Shown in pieces: positions 1 to 12,300 of a DNA stretch of 64,000 bases. Both the position numbers and the translations under genes were made by a program. The first letter of the stretch is position 1. Each line of letters begins with the position of its first letter. The stretch is taken from NCBI GenBank assembly GCA_021029095.1, contig JAJOHG010000005.1:930001-994000 (forward strand), in the 5' to 3' direction. This DNA comes from Phellopilus nigrolimitatus (taxonomy: Eukaryota; Basidiomycota; Agaricomycetes; Hymenochaetales; Hymenochaetaceae). The notes under the pieces were generated by a model that had not been told where the DNA came from, did no database searches, and worked only from the letters and a program-made list of their open reading frames with translations.

Positions 1-1646
1 TTAACATCGCATTCTCTTGGTCAAATAGTAACTGATAGCTCGACTAGATTTTCTTGTTGCCGACCTTGCGCTGGCCTCCCAGTCCATACCTTCGTTTACA
101 ATCTCCTCCATGACCCTCCTGTCCTCCGTACTGGATGCACAGCCCCCAAGCGCGATAGTGGTTCATGTGCACTTCCTGAGCCACCTGCTTGAGCAGATTG
201 CGGAAAACAGCGAGTATGCGCACCATACGCTCATCCTTGTCGGGGAAGGCGACTTGCCGAGGTTCTTGGAAAAGCTGCAGGTGAAGATCCTTTGGTTGGC
301 CGACCTGGAGAGAAAGGGTGCGAAAGGAGAGGCTGTACAAACACCTGCGATTGGTATGACCCTCTAATGAGTGACGAGTCGGGTTGCTTACACAGAGATT
401 ACGGTTGCAGAGCCGGAGGACGTTTTCTCGGTGTCTTACTATCCAGGCCCCAACAACGAGCTAAGAGCCACTCAGCTGACACATCAAGTAGGCTTGATCT
501 GTAGCCCTTGGCATCAAGCTGGATTACTGATTCTTTCCCCTAGAATTTGACTGCGGGCGTCGCCGCTACCCGCGGACTTTTCCCTCTCAGTGGTCCCATC
601 TCGCCGTCCGACTCCATTGCGTCTTCGCATTCGCTTTCTACGCCATTGGGACGCTCTATAGCATATACTGCTGTATATGAGGGCGCTCATTTTACTACTT
701 CCGACTCGACCGTCGTGTTTGCCACTGATGATAGTACGTATTTTCTGTTCAGAGACGTAGTGAGTGAAGACGATGCTGATATTAATGACAGCTTCTGCTG
801 ATTCTGGCGCGGTTCTAAAGAACATCATTTCGACGAGTCCTTCACCTACGATTGTTTTTGTGTTAGTAGTTCACCTCTTTCAATTACACACGATGAGGAA
901 GAATTAACGCGTTCTTTGTTATTAGTACGCCCTCTCAACTGAACGCCGTTGTTTCGTCCATTATGTCTATCGCGCAAAAATCGCCGCTGTTCTTTTTCGG
1001 GTGGCGTCACAAGCTATACCATTTGCAACAAGGATTTCTCAGCAAGGATAGCATGTGGGACAGTTCGCTCTTTGCTTCTGCACGTAAGGCAGCCTTGAAA
1101 GGAACGGCCGACAGCCTGCGAGCCGTAATAGTCAGCGGTGGTATGTCCCATTCCTTATTTTAAGCAATGATGATTCATGAAACTATGTACGTAGGCGCTG
1201 TCGAAGCGAAGACACTAACCCCTGCCCGTCTTGCTCTGTCCGTGCCCATCGTGAACGCGCATGAACACCCGCTTGTTGCCGGCCCTGTGTTCTTCTCCCA
1301 CCCGCTGGACTTCCAGGAGTTTCCGTCTTCGGGAGACCCGAAGCTTGCGGACATCGCGCACGTGGGCCCTCCATCGATCAATGTCGAGGTCAAGCTCACG
1401 AGCGTGGATGACGCAGCAGTCGAAAGTGGGGCGGATCCCGTTGGCGACGTAAGACACCTTTCTTTCTACTAATATGAACTATCTAATTAATTCTTCCGCG
1501 TGCAGTTGGTCGTCCGCGGACCCTCCGTCACACACCCGCTGGACGGGGAGTCTACTCCGCACAGCTGGGTTCACATTGGTGAGAAAGGCGTCGCGCAATC
1601 GAACGGCACCTTCAAGGTGATTTCGGCGCCCAAGTATCATATTTGA
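1..1646 (+). CDS. AMP-binding / long-chain acyl-CoA synthetase-like protein, 5' end outside window
   Basis: Exons read (about 38)-353, 396-487, 544-733, 791-861, 926-1140, 1195-1448 and 1506-1646, joined by short GT-AG introns in one consistent frame. The protein resembles the middle and C-terminal part of fungal acyl-CoA synthetases. It has a segment reading VSYYPGPNNELRATQLTHQN, where the family has its Thr/Ser-rich AMP-binding loop. It also has a later SLRAVIVSGG strand and a VGPPSINVEVKL...LVVRGPSV block. Such enzymes activate fatty acids with ATP to acyl-AMP and then acyl-CoA. The first visible coding base follows a probable acceptor near position 37, and an in-frame stop lies just before it, so upstream exons lie outside the window. 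The C-terminus stops shortly after a HIGEKG...NGTFKVI segment and lacks the lysine-bearing C-terminal domain, so activity is uncertain. The acyl specificity cannot be read. Confidence 0.72.
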
Positions 1647-2063
1647 AGCGATGTTAGATGTGTAATATATATAATACGTGTTTTTTGTTACATTGTCCAT
1701 AAAAAAGCAGGATATACTGTACCTTGCTGTCTATGAAATCATTGAATGACGTTTGCTCCGGTGGGAAGGATATAAGCCAAACTTGTCGCTTGAGGTTCTT
1801 GTGCTAGACGCGACCCGGGTCTTACGAGTCACGTGTTCGATCGCGGTGGTTGTGATGAGGAATCATGTGGTTGTTCTGTTGTATGGTGGCTGTGGCTTCG
1901 GATTCTCCTATAAAAGGAACTGACTACTATAAAGCCATGTCGATCCTGTGCGCCATACACCCCCAACTTCAACTCCCCTCAGCCACGCGCTCATTCCGTC
2001 TTCACGTCCCGTTTCATCTTCAAGCTTATCCAAACCCAACCCAACCCAACCTCATCATAAGTC
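1647..2063. promoter_or_regulatory. Intergenic region and histone H1 promoter with TATA box
   Basis: A canonical TATAAAAG box lies at 1909-1916, about 150 bp before the histone H1 ATG. It is followed by a pyrimidine-rich leader and a small CCAAC tandem repeat at about 2034-2050. Strong TATA boxes fit highly expressed histone genes. Nothing else recognisable is seen between the stop of the upstream gene and this promoter. Confidence 0.55.
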
Positions 2064-3129
2064 ATGAGTTCCCCTGCTGAAGACAAACCTGTGGTCCCCG
2101 CGAAGAGGTCCGCGAGGAAGGCCGCCGCCCCGCCTCCTAAGAAGGCGAGCACGTCTAAGCCTGCCCCTAAGAAGGCGGCCCCGGTGAAGGCACCAGCGGG
2201 CTCGCACCCTGCGTGGAAGGACATCATCAAGGTACGTTGGCTCACTCTTGTTGCGATTCCGCTGTGCATACAGCCTGACTAACGACATCCATCTCGTGCT
2301 CGTGTCTTGCAGGAAGCCATCGCAGATCACCCGGAAGACGCACGTGCCGGCGTCTCGCGCAGCACTATCAAGAAGGTGTGTTGCTATTTCTTTCCTTATC
2401 ATCGTATCGAGCGTGTGGCTGATGTTGCGTCATCTGCCACAGTACGCGGAGACGAAGTACAAGGTCGAAATGTCCGGTCTTAACCTATCGATGTTCAATC
2501 GTGCAATCACCCACGGCGCCGAGACTGGTGTCTTCTCGCTCCCGAAGGGTCCCTCTGGCAAGGTCAAGCTTGCCCCAAAGCCCAAGGCATCTGCTTCCGC
2601 TAAGGAGGTTCGTCATCCTGTCTTACATTCTCTCATCTTTCGTACGCTGACAGATCCACCAACTTACAGAACACGAAGCCTGTCAGCCCGAAGCCGAAGG
2701 CGGCGGCGAAGGCCACATCCAAGCCATCTAAGCCCGCTGCGAAGAAGACCTCCCCCTCGAAGGCTGCACCGACGAAGACTACAAAGGCTGCCACTACAAA
2801 GGCTGCACCGGCTAAGTTAGCCACAACAAAGAAGGCAGCCACAACGACATCGAAGAAGCCTGCCGCACCAGCCAAGAAGACCGTCGCAAAGGCATCAACT
2901 GCGAAGAAGGCAGCACCTGCGAAGAAGACGACGACCAAGAAAACAGATGCAAAAAAGGTATGCGTTATCCTGTCAGATTCTGAGTTACTCTTCTGTTGCT
3001 GACGCTCTTATGACTTTGTACTAGACTGCTGCGAAGACGTCAGCGGCGAAGCCCAAGTCTAAACCCGTATCGAAACCTGCCTCGAAGTCCAAGCCTGCCT
3101 CTAAGAAAGCATCAGCATCGGCAGCCTGA
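2064..3129 (+). CDS. Linker histone H1
   Basis: Five exons: 2064-2231, 2313-2375, 2443-2607, 2670-2957 and 3025-3129. The order is an N-terminal Lys/Pro/Ala tail, then a globular winged-helix (H15) domain, then a long C-terminal tail of repeated Lys-Ala-Pro motifs. The globular domain runs from HPAWKDIIKEAI through STIKKY and LNLSMFNRAITHGAETG to a G-rich end. Linker histones bind nucleosomal DNA at entry and exit sites and compact chromatin. The start is the first ATG after a TATA promoter. The C-terminal tail is built of near-repeats (KKAA, KAAP, TTKK), and its GC-rich antisense frame is open by composition only. The length (about 260 aa) suits a fungal H1. Confidence 0.93.
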
Positions 3130-3455
3130 TCTTCATTCGCGTTTACTTATGCACTGCTGTCTGTAATATCTTATTTGTTCTATCGTGCCTTTAGTTTCAT
3201 TACCGCTTCCCTTTGCACACCGCGGAATGTCTGGCCAGCGGTGTTGTCCACCAAGGCCTTGCTGGGGCTCTGGGGCTTATATCGTTCTCATTCCTTGTAC
3301 GCCTATGTAATCGTATGTTTGTGCTACTTTTATCATTAGACTTCAATCTATTTTGCTTGCTCGAAACTCCGGTCTGTATGGCTACAGCAATAAAATCCGC
3401 AACTTCAAATCTTCAGCTGTTACGCTTACTAGTTTCGTGAAAGCCATTGGTTCTA

Positions 3456-4713
3456 CTAAGACACAATGCATGCAACGCTGCCTAGCTGTCTACGAACGTC
3501 ATGGTAGTCAACATCATGCGCTAAAGAAAACGCGAATCAGATGTCAATGAAAGTATTAGAAAAGGCAGAGTAAGTCGACTTACAGTCCTCTACTTCTCCC
3601 CATTTCTCGATTTGGCTGTTCACTTCTACATGGGTAGCCTGGGCAGCCTGCTCAACATCGATCCGGCCGCGAATGAGCGCGAGCGCGATGAGGAATGATT
3701 TTGTAGTATACGTTGCGCGCTCCATCGCTATGAAGAACGCCAAACAAAAGGAAAAGTCAATCCGACAGCAAGGACACGGAATTGAAGCGTCCGCACCAGC
3801 TAGCTGCCATTCGTCAAACGTCGCCAGAATGTCTTTGAAGCGCGCCATGGTCTCCGCGGGCTGGCCTGCAGCAAGGAGCGACTCGTGCACTTGGACTTTT
3901 ACACCAAATTCATCTTGAAACCATGAGAGCAGAGGTTTCCAATGCGCGTCCTGGAGCTTGACGAGGGACGTCGGTCTATCTCCGTGAAAGCTTCATGTAC
4001 AGAGCAGTTAGTCGGAATGCCGTTGCGAAGCGTACGAAACCAGACGAACCATATTGTGTCCGTCTCGAAGTACTTCAGCAAAGCAGCGCGGACTTCTTCC
4101 TGCGTTTTTTTCTCGCGCAGCGCATCAATGGCGCGGCTCGCCAGACTCGTCTGCTCGTTCGTCAGTGATGATATAAGAGATGGATTTAAACATTCAACGC
4201 GTACCATAGGCAGGGCATGTGCCTTCAGCACCTTCTCCTGGTTTTCCCACTCGTTCGCAATGAGAGTCGCAACGAGCCGCTTCTCGTGCGGGACGACTAA
4301 TACATTGCCCGAAGGCGTCTTGAGTGCGCGTCTGTCAAGGGTCCACCGCAAAGCCGTCTGTAAAATTTGTTCCATTCGTTCGTTCATTCGCGAGTCAGGA
4401 CAGCACCAATGGGCATATTATAGACGTACACACCAGGCCTTGTATCAATCCCGACGCTCTTCCAGAAGCGCTTCAGCGTGGCCTCCGCTCCTACACGCAC
4501 CAGAAATTAATAATCGGTCAGCGATAAATTTATAAGTATATAAAAACGAAAAAAGTGCGTACGATTCGTTGCCGTTATGGGCGTGCCGTCCGGCGTCGTC
4601 GCGTAGCCCCTTACGGTGCGCGCAGCAACGGGCGCTGTAAACAGTCGATACGACGGGCATGCTGTCCGCCAGCGCGCGAAGGACGTCCTGCACGACATGC
4701 TCGCGAATGCCAT
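3456..4713 (-). CDS. ATP12: Mitochondrial F1-ATPase assembly chaperone ATP12 (ATPAF2 homolog)
   Basis: ATP12 binds free F1 alpha subunit in the mitochondrial matrix before F1 assembly. Family blocks are clear: EATLKRFWKSVGID, ALKTPSGN, LVATLIANEWENQE, TSLASRAID, YTTKSFLIALALIRG and EVNSQIEKWGEVED. A basic, Ser/Arg-rich N-terminus beginning MAFASMSCRTSF fits a mitochondrial presequence. Exons in transcription order are 4713-4563, 4490 to about 4430, about 4333-4205, 4150-4036, 3979-3797, 3727-3584 and 3520-3456. The junction after exon 2 is a problem. The sequence that should encode the DG-AVTLD strand before ALKTPSGN is present but one base out of frame near 4343. An alternative donor (GTACGT at 4429) and acceptor at 4334 restore the frame but delete that strand. 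The gene is divergent from MSH3, with 155 bp between the start codons. Confidence 0.85.
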
Positions 4714-4868
4714 GGCGTGCGCTACTTGTGCGCACCGTTTCGGGAAGGCGGGAAAGTCGGGATTCGGAACGCGAGTGACGAGATGATGTGTCACGCGTCA
4801 AGCTGAAGCGCGCCTGTGGCTACCGTAGCCACAAACTTTACACTCCTGCTCATTCACGAGGCCGGATT

Positions 4869-7800
4869 ATGAGCTCTCCAAACACGAAGGGACAATTATC
4901 CATCTCGTCGTACTTTGCGACGCAGTCTGGCTCTCCGTCGAAACATTTTGCGCGTCAAGGAGAGAAGCGCCCTGCCAGCGCTGTCGTTGTGGATCTCACC
5001 TCAGACGGCGACGCCTCCGAGGCCGAGCCGCCGCCCAAGAAGACGAAAACATCGTCAGCAGCGCCCGTAAAGAATGAAGAGCAGCGCATCTTTGTGCCTG
5101 ACCTATCCAACCCGCTACATGAGCGCCTGGGGCCGGAACCGGGGCCGTCGACGCTTATGACGACGCCGCCTCCTCGCCCTCGCACTCCCGTCGGCTCTGT
5201 AAAGAAGTACAGCTTTAACAATGCGTCAGAAAGTAACGATGTCCCAGAGACTCCAGAAGAGAAGCGCGCAAAGAAGGCAAGGCGCGAGGCGTTCAAACGA
5301 AGGCTGCTCGGTGACAACAATATGTTCAGCAAGCAGACCAAGAGGGCGCCGCCGGTGGAAGAGAGGCGACCCGCCCTTATCTCTGATGCCGTGGACATCG
5401 ATGACCTTGAGAACATCAGAGACAGAGAGGAGGATGAGAGCAGTCTAGAGGCGAGCGACCGCGAGATGAGCGCTCTCCCGAACTCCGTAACTTCGAAGGC
5501 ATTCCTAGGCTTCAAAGGAAAGGGGAAAGAGAATCCTCAAATGACGTCCTCAGCACGGAAGGCGAAGAAAGTAACCACGGAAGAGATTGGTCCTTCTGGT
5601 GAGACGTATACCCCGCTGGAGAAGCAGGTGCGTCACATCTACGTTCTTCGATGCATGACAATTGTTTTAGATGGCGAAATTGCATGATACAGATAAAATC
5701 GTTTAAAAAGAAATACCCGGATGCCATTCTTATGATCGAAGTTGGCTACAAATACAGATTCTTCGGTGAAGATGCTAAAGTAAGATAATTTCTTTCACGA
5801 GGGATGGTACTCGAACTGACAATGTACATATGATTAAGATTGCCAGTGAACTACTTGGTATAGTTCAGTTCGTTAAGCGGAACTTTTGGACTGCGAGCAT
5901 ACCGACTCACAGACGAGACATTCATCTTAAAAAGTGAGTTCTTTCTCTAAACGTGTACGTCGTGGACATGTTTGATTGACTTCTCGTGTAGACTACTATC
6001 TCATGGGTATAAAGTGAGTTTCAAAATAGATCGGAAGGTTTCTTCTATAACATCATCAATGCAGGTCGGTATCATTGGACAAATAGAAACAGCCGCCTTG
6101 AAAAAAGTTTCGGAAAATCGAAATAACCCTTTCCATCGAGCGTTGACAAATATGTACACTGCTGCGACGTACGTCTCGTCATCTTTGCTAAGACGAAACA
6201 GGTATTCATTCGGACCTTAGCTACATCGATGAAGTTGAGAGTGTTGACGACCCATTACTCCTCACGCCTCCGATATTTATGTGCATCACCGAGGGTTTAC
6301 TCGGGGGCATGGGTGCAGACGAAAGAGTCTCGTTCGGCATTGTAGCGATTACACCAAGCACAGGTGATGTCGTATGGGACGAATTTGAGGATGGCTTTAT
6401 GAGGAGTGAGCTGGAGGTGATACTCTATGTGATGAAGCCAGAATCGTTTTCTGACGTATTTGCTTGCAATGTAGACAAGGATGGCTCATATAAAGCCATC
6501 AGAGATCCTGGTGTCGAGCAAGACGCTAAGTAAAGTGACAGAGAAGGTTCTGCATTATCAGAAAAAGTAAACAAGTCATCTCTGGTCTTCGTATGTCACG
6601 CTGACTGTGCATTCGTCTAAAGGGAGGCCTCTTCTAACGAATCTGCTCGCGACAAAGTTCGTCTAGAACGGTACAAGGATGAACTCGGCTACACGGACGC
6701 GTTTCAGCAACTCCAGACTTTCTACATGCAGAAGAACAAGGGTAAAGCCTCGGAGAACTTCAAGTCTGGGAAGCTCCTAGCAGCAATATCGGACCTTCCT
6801 CGAAAGGCGTCGATTGCACTCGCGCACAGCGTCAACTATCTGAACTCCTTTGGGCTGGCCGACGTTCTGACGCAAACGCAGTTCTTTACGAAGTTCACGG
6901 AACGGCAACATATGTTGTTGAATGCAAACACGCTCGCGAATCTGTATGTTCTCCATTTATTTATTTATTCATCTGGTATGCTGCTAACCGTAAACAGAGA
7001 GATTTACCGCAATCAGACCGACCTTACGACGAAAGGCTCGCTCATGTGGGTTTTGAACAAAACTAAAACCGCTTTCGGCGCACGATTGCTGCGTTCATGG
7101 ATTGGCCGGCCTCTTGTAGATGTCAGGTAAGCGCTCAAAGATTTTCTGTAAACATGAGGATCATGTATGCCATACTTCTCGTAGTGCTCTTCAGGCAAGA
7201 GTAGATGCTGTGGAAACTATTCGTTGTGCCGAGGCATTCAAGAGTAGAGAACACCTCCTGCGACTCCAGGATCTTCTAAGGGGACTTAAAGATGTAGACC
7301 TTGCGAGAGGGCTGAGCCGTATTCAGTACTCCAAAGTGAGCCTTTCTTGAAATAACGGGTTTATTACGTTTTCTGAACGACTTTTTCAGTGCACTCCGAA
7401 GGAGCTTGCGAAGCTTCTAATGGCGTTCAGTAGGGTGGCAAATTCATTCGACATCTTCGCATCACTCGAGGACGTCGGTTTCTCCACGCCCGTCTTGAAC
7501 GAAATTGTCTTTGCTCTGCCCAAATTACGTTCCTGTATGAAACAAATCATGACTTGTATCAACCTAGAAAAGGCGAAGGAGGACAAGAGAGATGAGCTAT
7601 GGTCTGATCCAGACAAGTACCCTGAAGTAGACGACACTAAAATGGCGAGTGGTACAACTATGCCAAATGATCACTTCAAGTTGTTTATGCTGAATTATGA
7701 ACTCATAGGCTATCATGGCTGTTGAATCTGAGCTTGCTGATCATCTTAAAATGAGTGCGTCGTCTTTTCGAATATTCAGAAGCGTAAGCTCTAGATTTGT

Positions 7801-9301
7801 GTTTTAGTTCGCAAGATTTTGAAGAAACCGGCTGCACAATATGTAACTATCAAAGACGATGAGGTGTGTTCTAAGTCTACTCATCATATGGTTTTTCGGT
7901 TTTCTCAACGCGTTAACAGTATCTCATTGAAGTCAAGAAAAACGAAAGACGTGATATTCCATTGACATGGGAGGTTGTTACTAGGCATGATTCATTTGTC
8001 TTCAGCATCTACACTCCTTGCTTATATGGTTTACTAATAGCACGAAGTCAGCTCGACGCTATCGCACTCCGGAGGTCAAGAAAAAGCTGCAAGAACGTGC
8101 CCAGTACCAGGAGAAACTGGAAGCCGAAGCCAACAAGGCTTACCTCGCATTTCTGGCGGAGATCATGGACGAACACTATGTGACTCTCCGGAATGCCGTG
8201 AATAAGCTCGCCATTGCAGACTGCCTATTTAGCCTAGCAGCGGTGGCCTCGCAGGATGACTATGTTAAGCCCACGTTCGTCGAAGACGATGTTTTGGAAA
8301 TCACAGACGGACGGCATCCCATGGTGGAGCTGCTCCGCCAGGATCCCTTTGTTCACAATAGCTTGTGCTTGGGTGGCTCCGATACCCGGGCCAAGATAAT
8401 CACCGGGCCAAACATGGGAGGGAAGAGTTCCGCGGTGCGCATGGTCGCGCTCATAGCTCTCATGGCTCAAATCGGCTCGTACGTGCCAGCCGCGTCGGTG
8501 CGAATGAGTCCGTTGGATGCGATATTGACTCGTATGGGAGGTATGTACTGGCTAGTGAAGCCATACATAGTACTAACTGGTACAAAGCTTCGGACGATCT
8601 TGCGCGGGGCCGTTCGACGTTTATGGTCGAGATGTCCGAGACCAGCGACATCCTACACAGCGCGACGCCAAAAAGTCTCGTCGTTTTGGATGAACTCGGT
8701 AGAGGCAGCTCTACTTTCGATGGCGTGAGTTTTTTGATAAATATGATTTTTTTGGAGTGAATTTAAAATATCCAATCCGATTGTTTTCTTAGATGGCCAT
8801 CGCAGGAGCGACTCTGGAGCATCTGGTCGAGAAAAAAGAATGCAAAACTCTCTTCATTACGCACTACCCCGTCGTAGCCATATCCACAGAACGCAAGTAC
8901 CCGAGTAAAGCTACTAACCTTCACATGGGTTTCACCGAGGACACGACCATCGAAGGGAAGAGAGTGATCACATTCTTATACCGCCTTACAAACGGCATAT
9001 CTTCTGGGTCATATGGCATAGAATGTGCACGGCTCGCAGGAATACCGGAGAAACTTCTTGAGTCAGCGTCAGAACAGGCCGAGAAGATGCAGAAAGCTGT
9101 GCAGAATCGTGGTCGGACGAATCGGCACGTTGATTTTCGCTCTTCTGAGCGTTGTATTGACGGTGTCTTTGTTTCAGGACACGCAAAGCGTGCGAAATTA
9201 TGCGCGTTCTACAGACATGCAGCGCAGAGGGACAAAGGAGACAATTAGATGAGCTGCGGACAACACTACAAGTTTTGACAGCTCTACCAATGCATATATA
9301 A
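4869..9301 (+). CDS. MSH3: DNA mismatch repair protein MSH3
   Basis: MutS homolog that pairs with MSH2 as MutS-beta to recognise insertion/deletion loops in the nucleus. Near the start, QLSISSYF matches a PCNA-interacting PIP box. The mismatch-binding domain reads [22 protein letters not shown], the MSH3 type rather than the Phe-X-Glu MSH6 type. Lever and clamp regions follow. The ATPase domain has Walker A GPNMGGKS (about 8406-8429) and Walker [16 protein letters not shown] (about 8679-8724), and [18 protein letters not shown] lies near the end. At least a dozen short introns are needed, for example 6417-6471, where removing the intron restores HIKPSEIL. The last intron is uncertain. I favour a C-terminal exon reading [11 protein letters not shown]...[14 protein letters not shown] that ends at the TAA at 9299-9301. 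Two other frames would stop at about 9250. Confidence 0.93.
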
Positions 9302-9312
9302 TGACGGAAATT

Positions 9313-12300
9313 TTAATTTTCGGCCTCGGCTGCTGCCTTGGGAGCCTTCCGCACTTTTTTCCTCTTAGGTTTCCTAGGCGCAGAATCGCCATCACCGGTA
9401 CCCTCGGTCTCGACTTCCTGCTTTCTTTTCAACGCAGAGGTAGATTTAACCTTATCCGATTTTGCTGGTGCCTTATCTGCCTTCGAGTTTGAGCGCGCTT
9501 GTGACTGCACGAGCTGCGAAATCTGCTGACACGTGCCAGCTAACGAAATCGATGCTCTAAAATGCTCGGATGAAGACAGCTTTGTAGCCAGCTCGCTCCA
9601 TTGCTTGGGCGACCAAGACTCCTTCAATGTGGACGTATCGCTAGCGATGCGCTTCGAAAAGCGGCATAGTTGCAGAGCAACCTTGAGTGCTTCCTTCATC
9701 TGGCCAGCTGTCATGACTGGCTTATCTGAAGTGCACGAGGTGAATACGATATCCGAGAAAACCTTAGAGATAGAAGGCATGAATGCAAGGATTTCGTCTT
9801 TCTTGGAGTCCTAAGGGCCTACTGAGTACTTTTATCCTCTGGTTTCTGAGAAAAGCATGGCTTACTGGTTGAGGAAGTGACGTGAGAATAGTCTGGACGA
9901 TGTTAAACGCCTGGGTCTGGCGGTACCCGTTTGTAGCATTCCCTATCATCTCTACGACCGACATACGAATGCCCCATGCTTGTAAGGGAAAACGGCGAAC
10001 GAAATCTAGGATGAAGCCGGTGTTCAAAGCTGAAGCCTTGCGAGTGAGGAAGTCCGAAGTTGACTCTGTGTAGATACGAATTGCCGCCTTTTCGTCTACC
10101 GTAAGCAGCGCCTTCGTAACGAAAAGACTGCACAGGCTGATCGTCGAAACTGTGTCTGACGAGTGAGACTTCCTTGCGCGCTGGTGCAGAGATTCTAAGA
10201 GCTCGACTGCTTTTGAAGGGTCTGGGATAGGAATGGCATCCTTCGTCTTTGCCAATCGAGAACGCAGGATACCCTTGGCCTTGTCGGAAAGCTGCTTCTC
10301 ATCCGAGCTCGCCGTAGACACAAGTTCGACGAGGGGTAGGATGAAACGGAGAACAAGACTACTGCTAGGCTGCTTTTTTACGAACGTTTCGACAAGGTCA
10401 AGTACACGATTCTTGAAGTAGGTCGCTTCTCGCTGTGCTCCAACGTCTAGAGATATATAATTAGGGATGATACGGGCAGGAGATTCCAATAATTACTGAC
10501 CTTTACCCTTCTTCCGCTCCTCAGTCCTTGTCCGGAAGACCTCTGCTAGCTTCTCGTCAATCTGCATCATCTGTTCGTCATCCATACTTGCATCGTCGGA
10601 AGAGCCATCCGATTCGTCGCCTTCGATGGCCGCTTCTTTAGCAGAAATAGTAGACATTGCAGCCTGTAGAACCTTCCGGAGTTCTTCAGCCCCCTCTTCT
10701 TCATTGTCTTCATCTTCGTCCTCGTCAGCGGATTCAGGCTTGTCGTCATCGTCGTCATCGTCTTCGGAATCTGCCTTGCTTTCTTCTTCATCCGTCTCCT
10801 CGTCTTCGTCCACGTTTTCTTCACCCGGGTCCCGCCTCTCCAATTGCTGCGAAAGACGTCAGAAGTTATCCGCCGATGATATAGAGATCCTGCACTTACC
10901 GCAAGAATCAGATCAATCGTACTGTCCGTTGCCAAAGGACTTAACATTGCAAACGACTGATTTGCAATCATCCGAGTGAAAGAAGTGGACTGCTCGAGCA
11001 AGCCGATGATGATGTCGACAATCAGGTCTATCGGTGCTCGTTCGTCGCCGTCTTCGCCGTCTTGTTGCTTCTTTTTCTTCTTTTTCTCTTTCGTGGGCAC
11101 GAAGAGTTTTGTGGAAGCTTCGACGCAGTCCTACCGACAGAGTAAGGTATTGCTACAAGATTGTGCGAAGTCTGTCCTTACGTGCAAAGTTTCCCAATCC
11201 GCCTCATCTTCATCGTCGCAAAAACACTTCAGTGTCAATGCATTAAGCAATAAAATAGCACCGCTTGCGGGCTCACGACCATTAGCCGATGCCTTCAAAT
11301 GAAACAAATGAAAAGTCAGGTTTCTTCCTGACCTTCAAGCTAACCCACAGCCCACTCACATCGATTTTGCCCACAGCTGACATTGCTTCATTTCTCGACC
11401 GTTCTGCCTCCCCATCGAGCTTCTGGATTACTTTGACGTGTTTAATATCCTTTTCAAGTTCAACAATCGTCCTGAGGACTTTTGATATCCAGTATTCGCC
11501 GTCAGCAGCGACAGCGGTTGCTTTGATTGTCCGAACATCGTCTTTCGTCCCCACCGTTGTTGAGAGGCTTGTGAGATCGCCAAGACAGGCTAGCAACTTC
11601 GTTTTACACAGATTTTGCAGTTCCTCTGTGAATGGCGGCTCGGGAACAGTGCGCAGCTACCGAATGAGTTTAAAACGATGAAGACAGAGTAGCACATATG
11701 TTACTCACGGCAAGATTTGTGCTTTTTGACGACTTTTTGGAGACATTGAAAAATGCATGAGTAGTCAGCCAGTTAAGAACCAATCCGATGCTTTCGTCGT
11801 TTTTAGGAATCGAGCCTTTCCGAATCAGACTTGTCATTTGATCGACAATCCAGGCTCGCCGAGCACCGATAGACGCAAATCTGAGGAGTGTCAGAAAAGA
11901 AGTCATATGAGAGTGAAGCAACTTACGAATCGCTCTCTTCTTCCTCGTTGACCTGCTTGAGGAGGTAATCGATATAGACTTTTATACCATCGCTGTCCAT
12001 GTTCGCCAAAATGGTCTCAACGGTCTTTGTTTTTGTGATGCGATCAAAATGGAAGGAGCCATTCGTCCCGGTCAACTGTAAAACGAGTGTGAACCCGGCT
12101 TTAGGGTCCTTTTCAACGACTTCATGGACATCCGATGCCTGTTGAACGGTTAAGCGATCAGCAGCGTAATGATTCTGATCAACTAACCACTTGTCGAGCG
12201 ATTTTGTGCAGATATCTATCGTTTTTAGAGAGTTGATTGATCCATGATCGCATAAAGTTTTTTGTGAATAGCAAAGGTAGTGTCATGGGTGGCAGACGGC

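Noticed and set aside
2633..2938. Minus-strand 101-aa hydrophobic ORF within histone H1
   Set aside because: Antisense of the Lys/Ala-rich H1 tail, which turns AAG/GCC codons into Phe/Ala. No independent signal.
10626..10979. Plus-strand Ser-rich ORF opposite POL5
   Set aside because: Complement of the acidic Asp/Glu tract of POL5; low complexity only.
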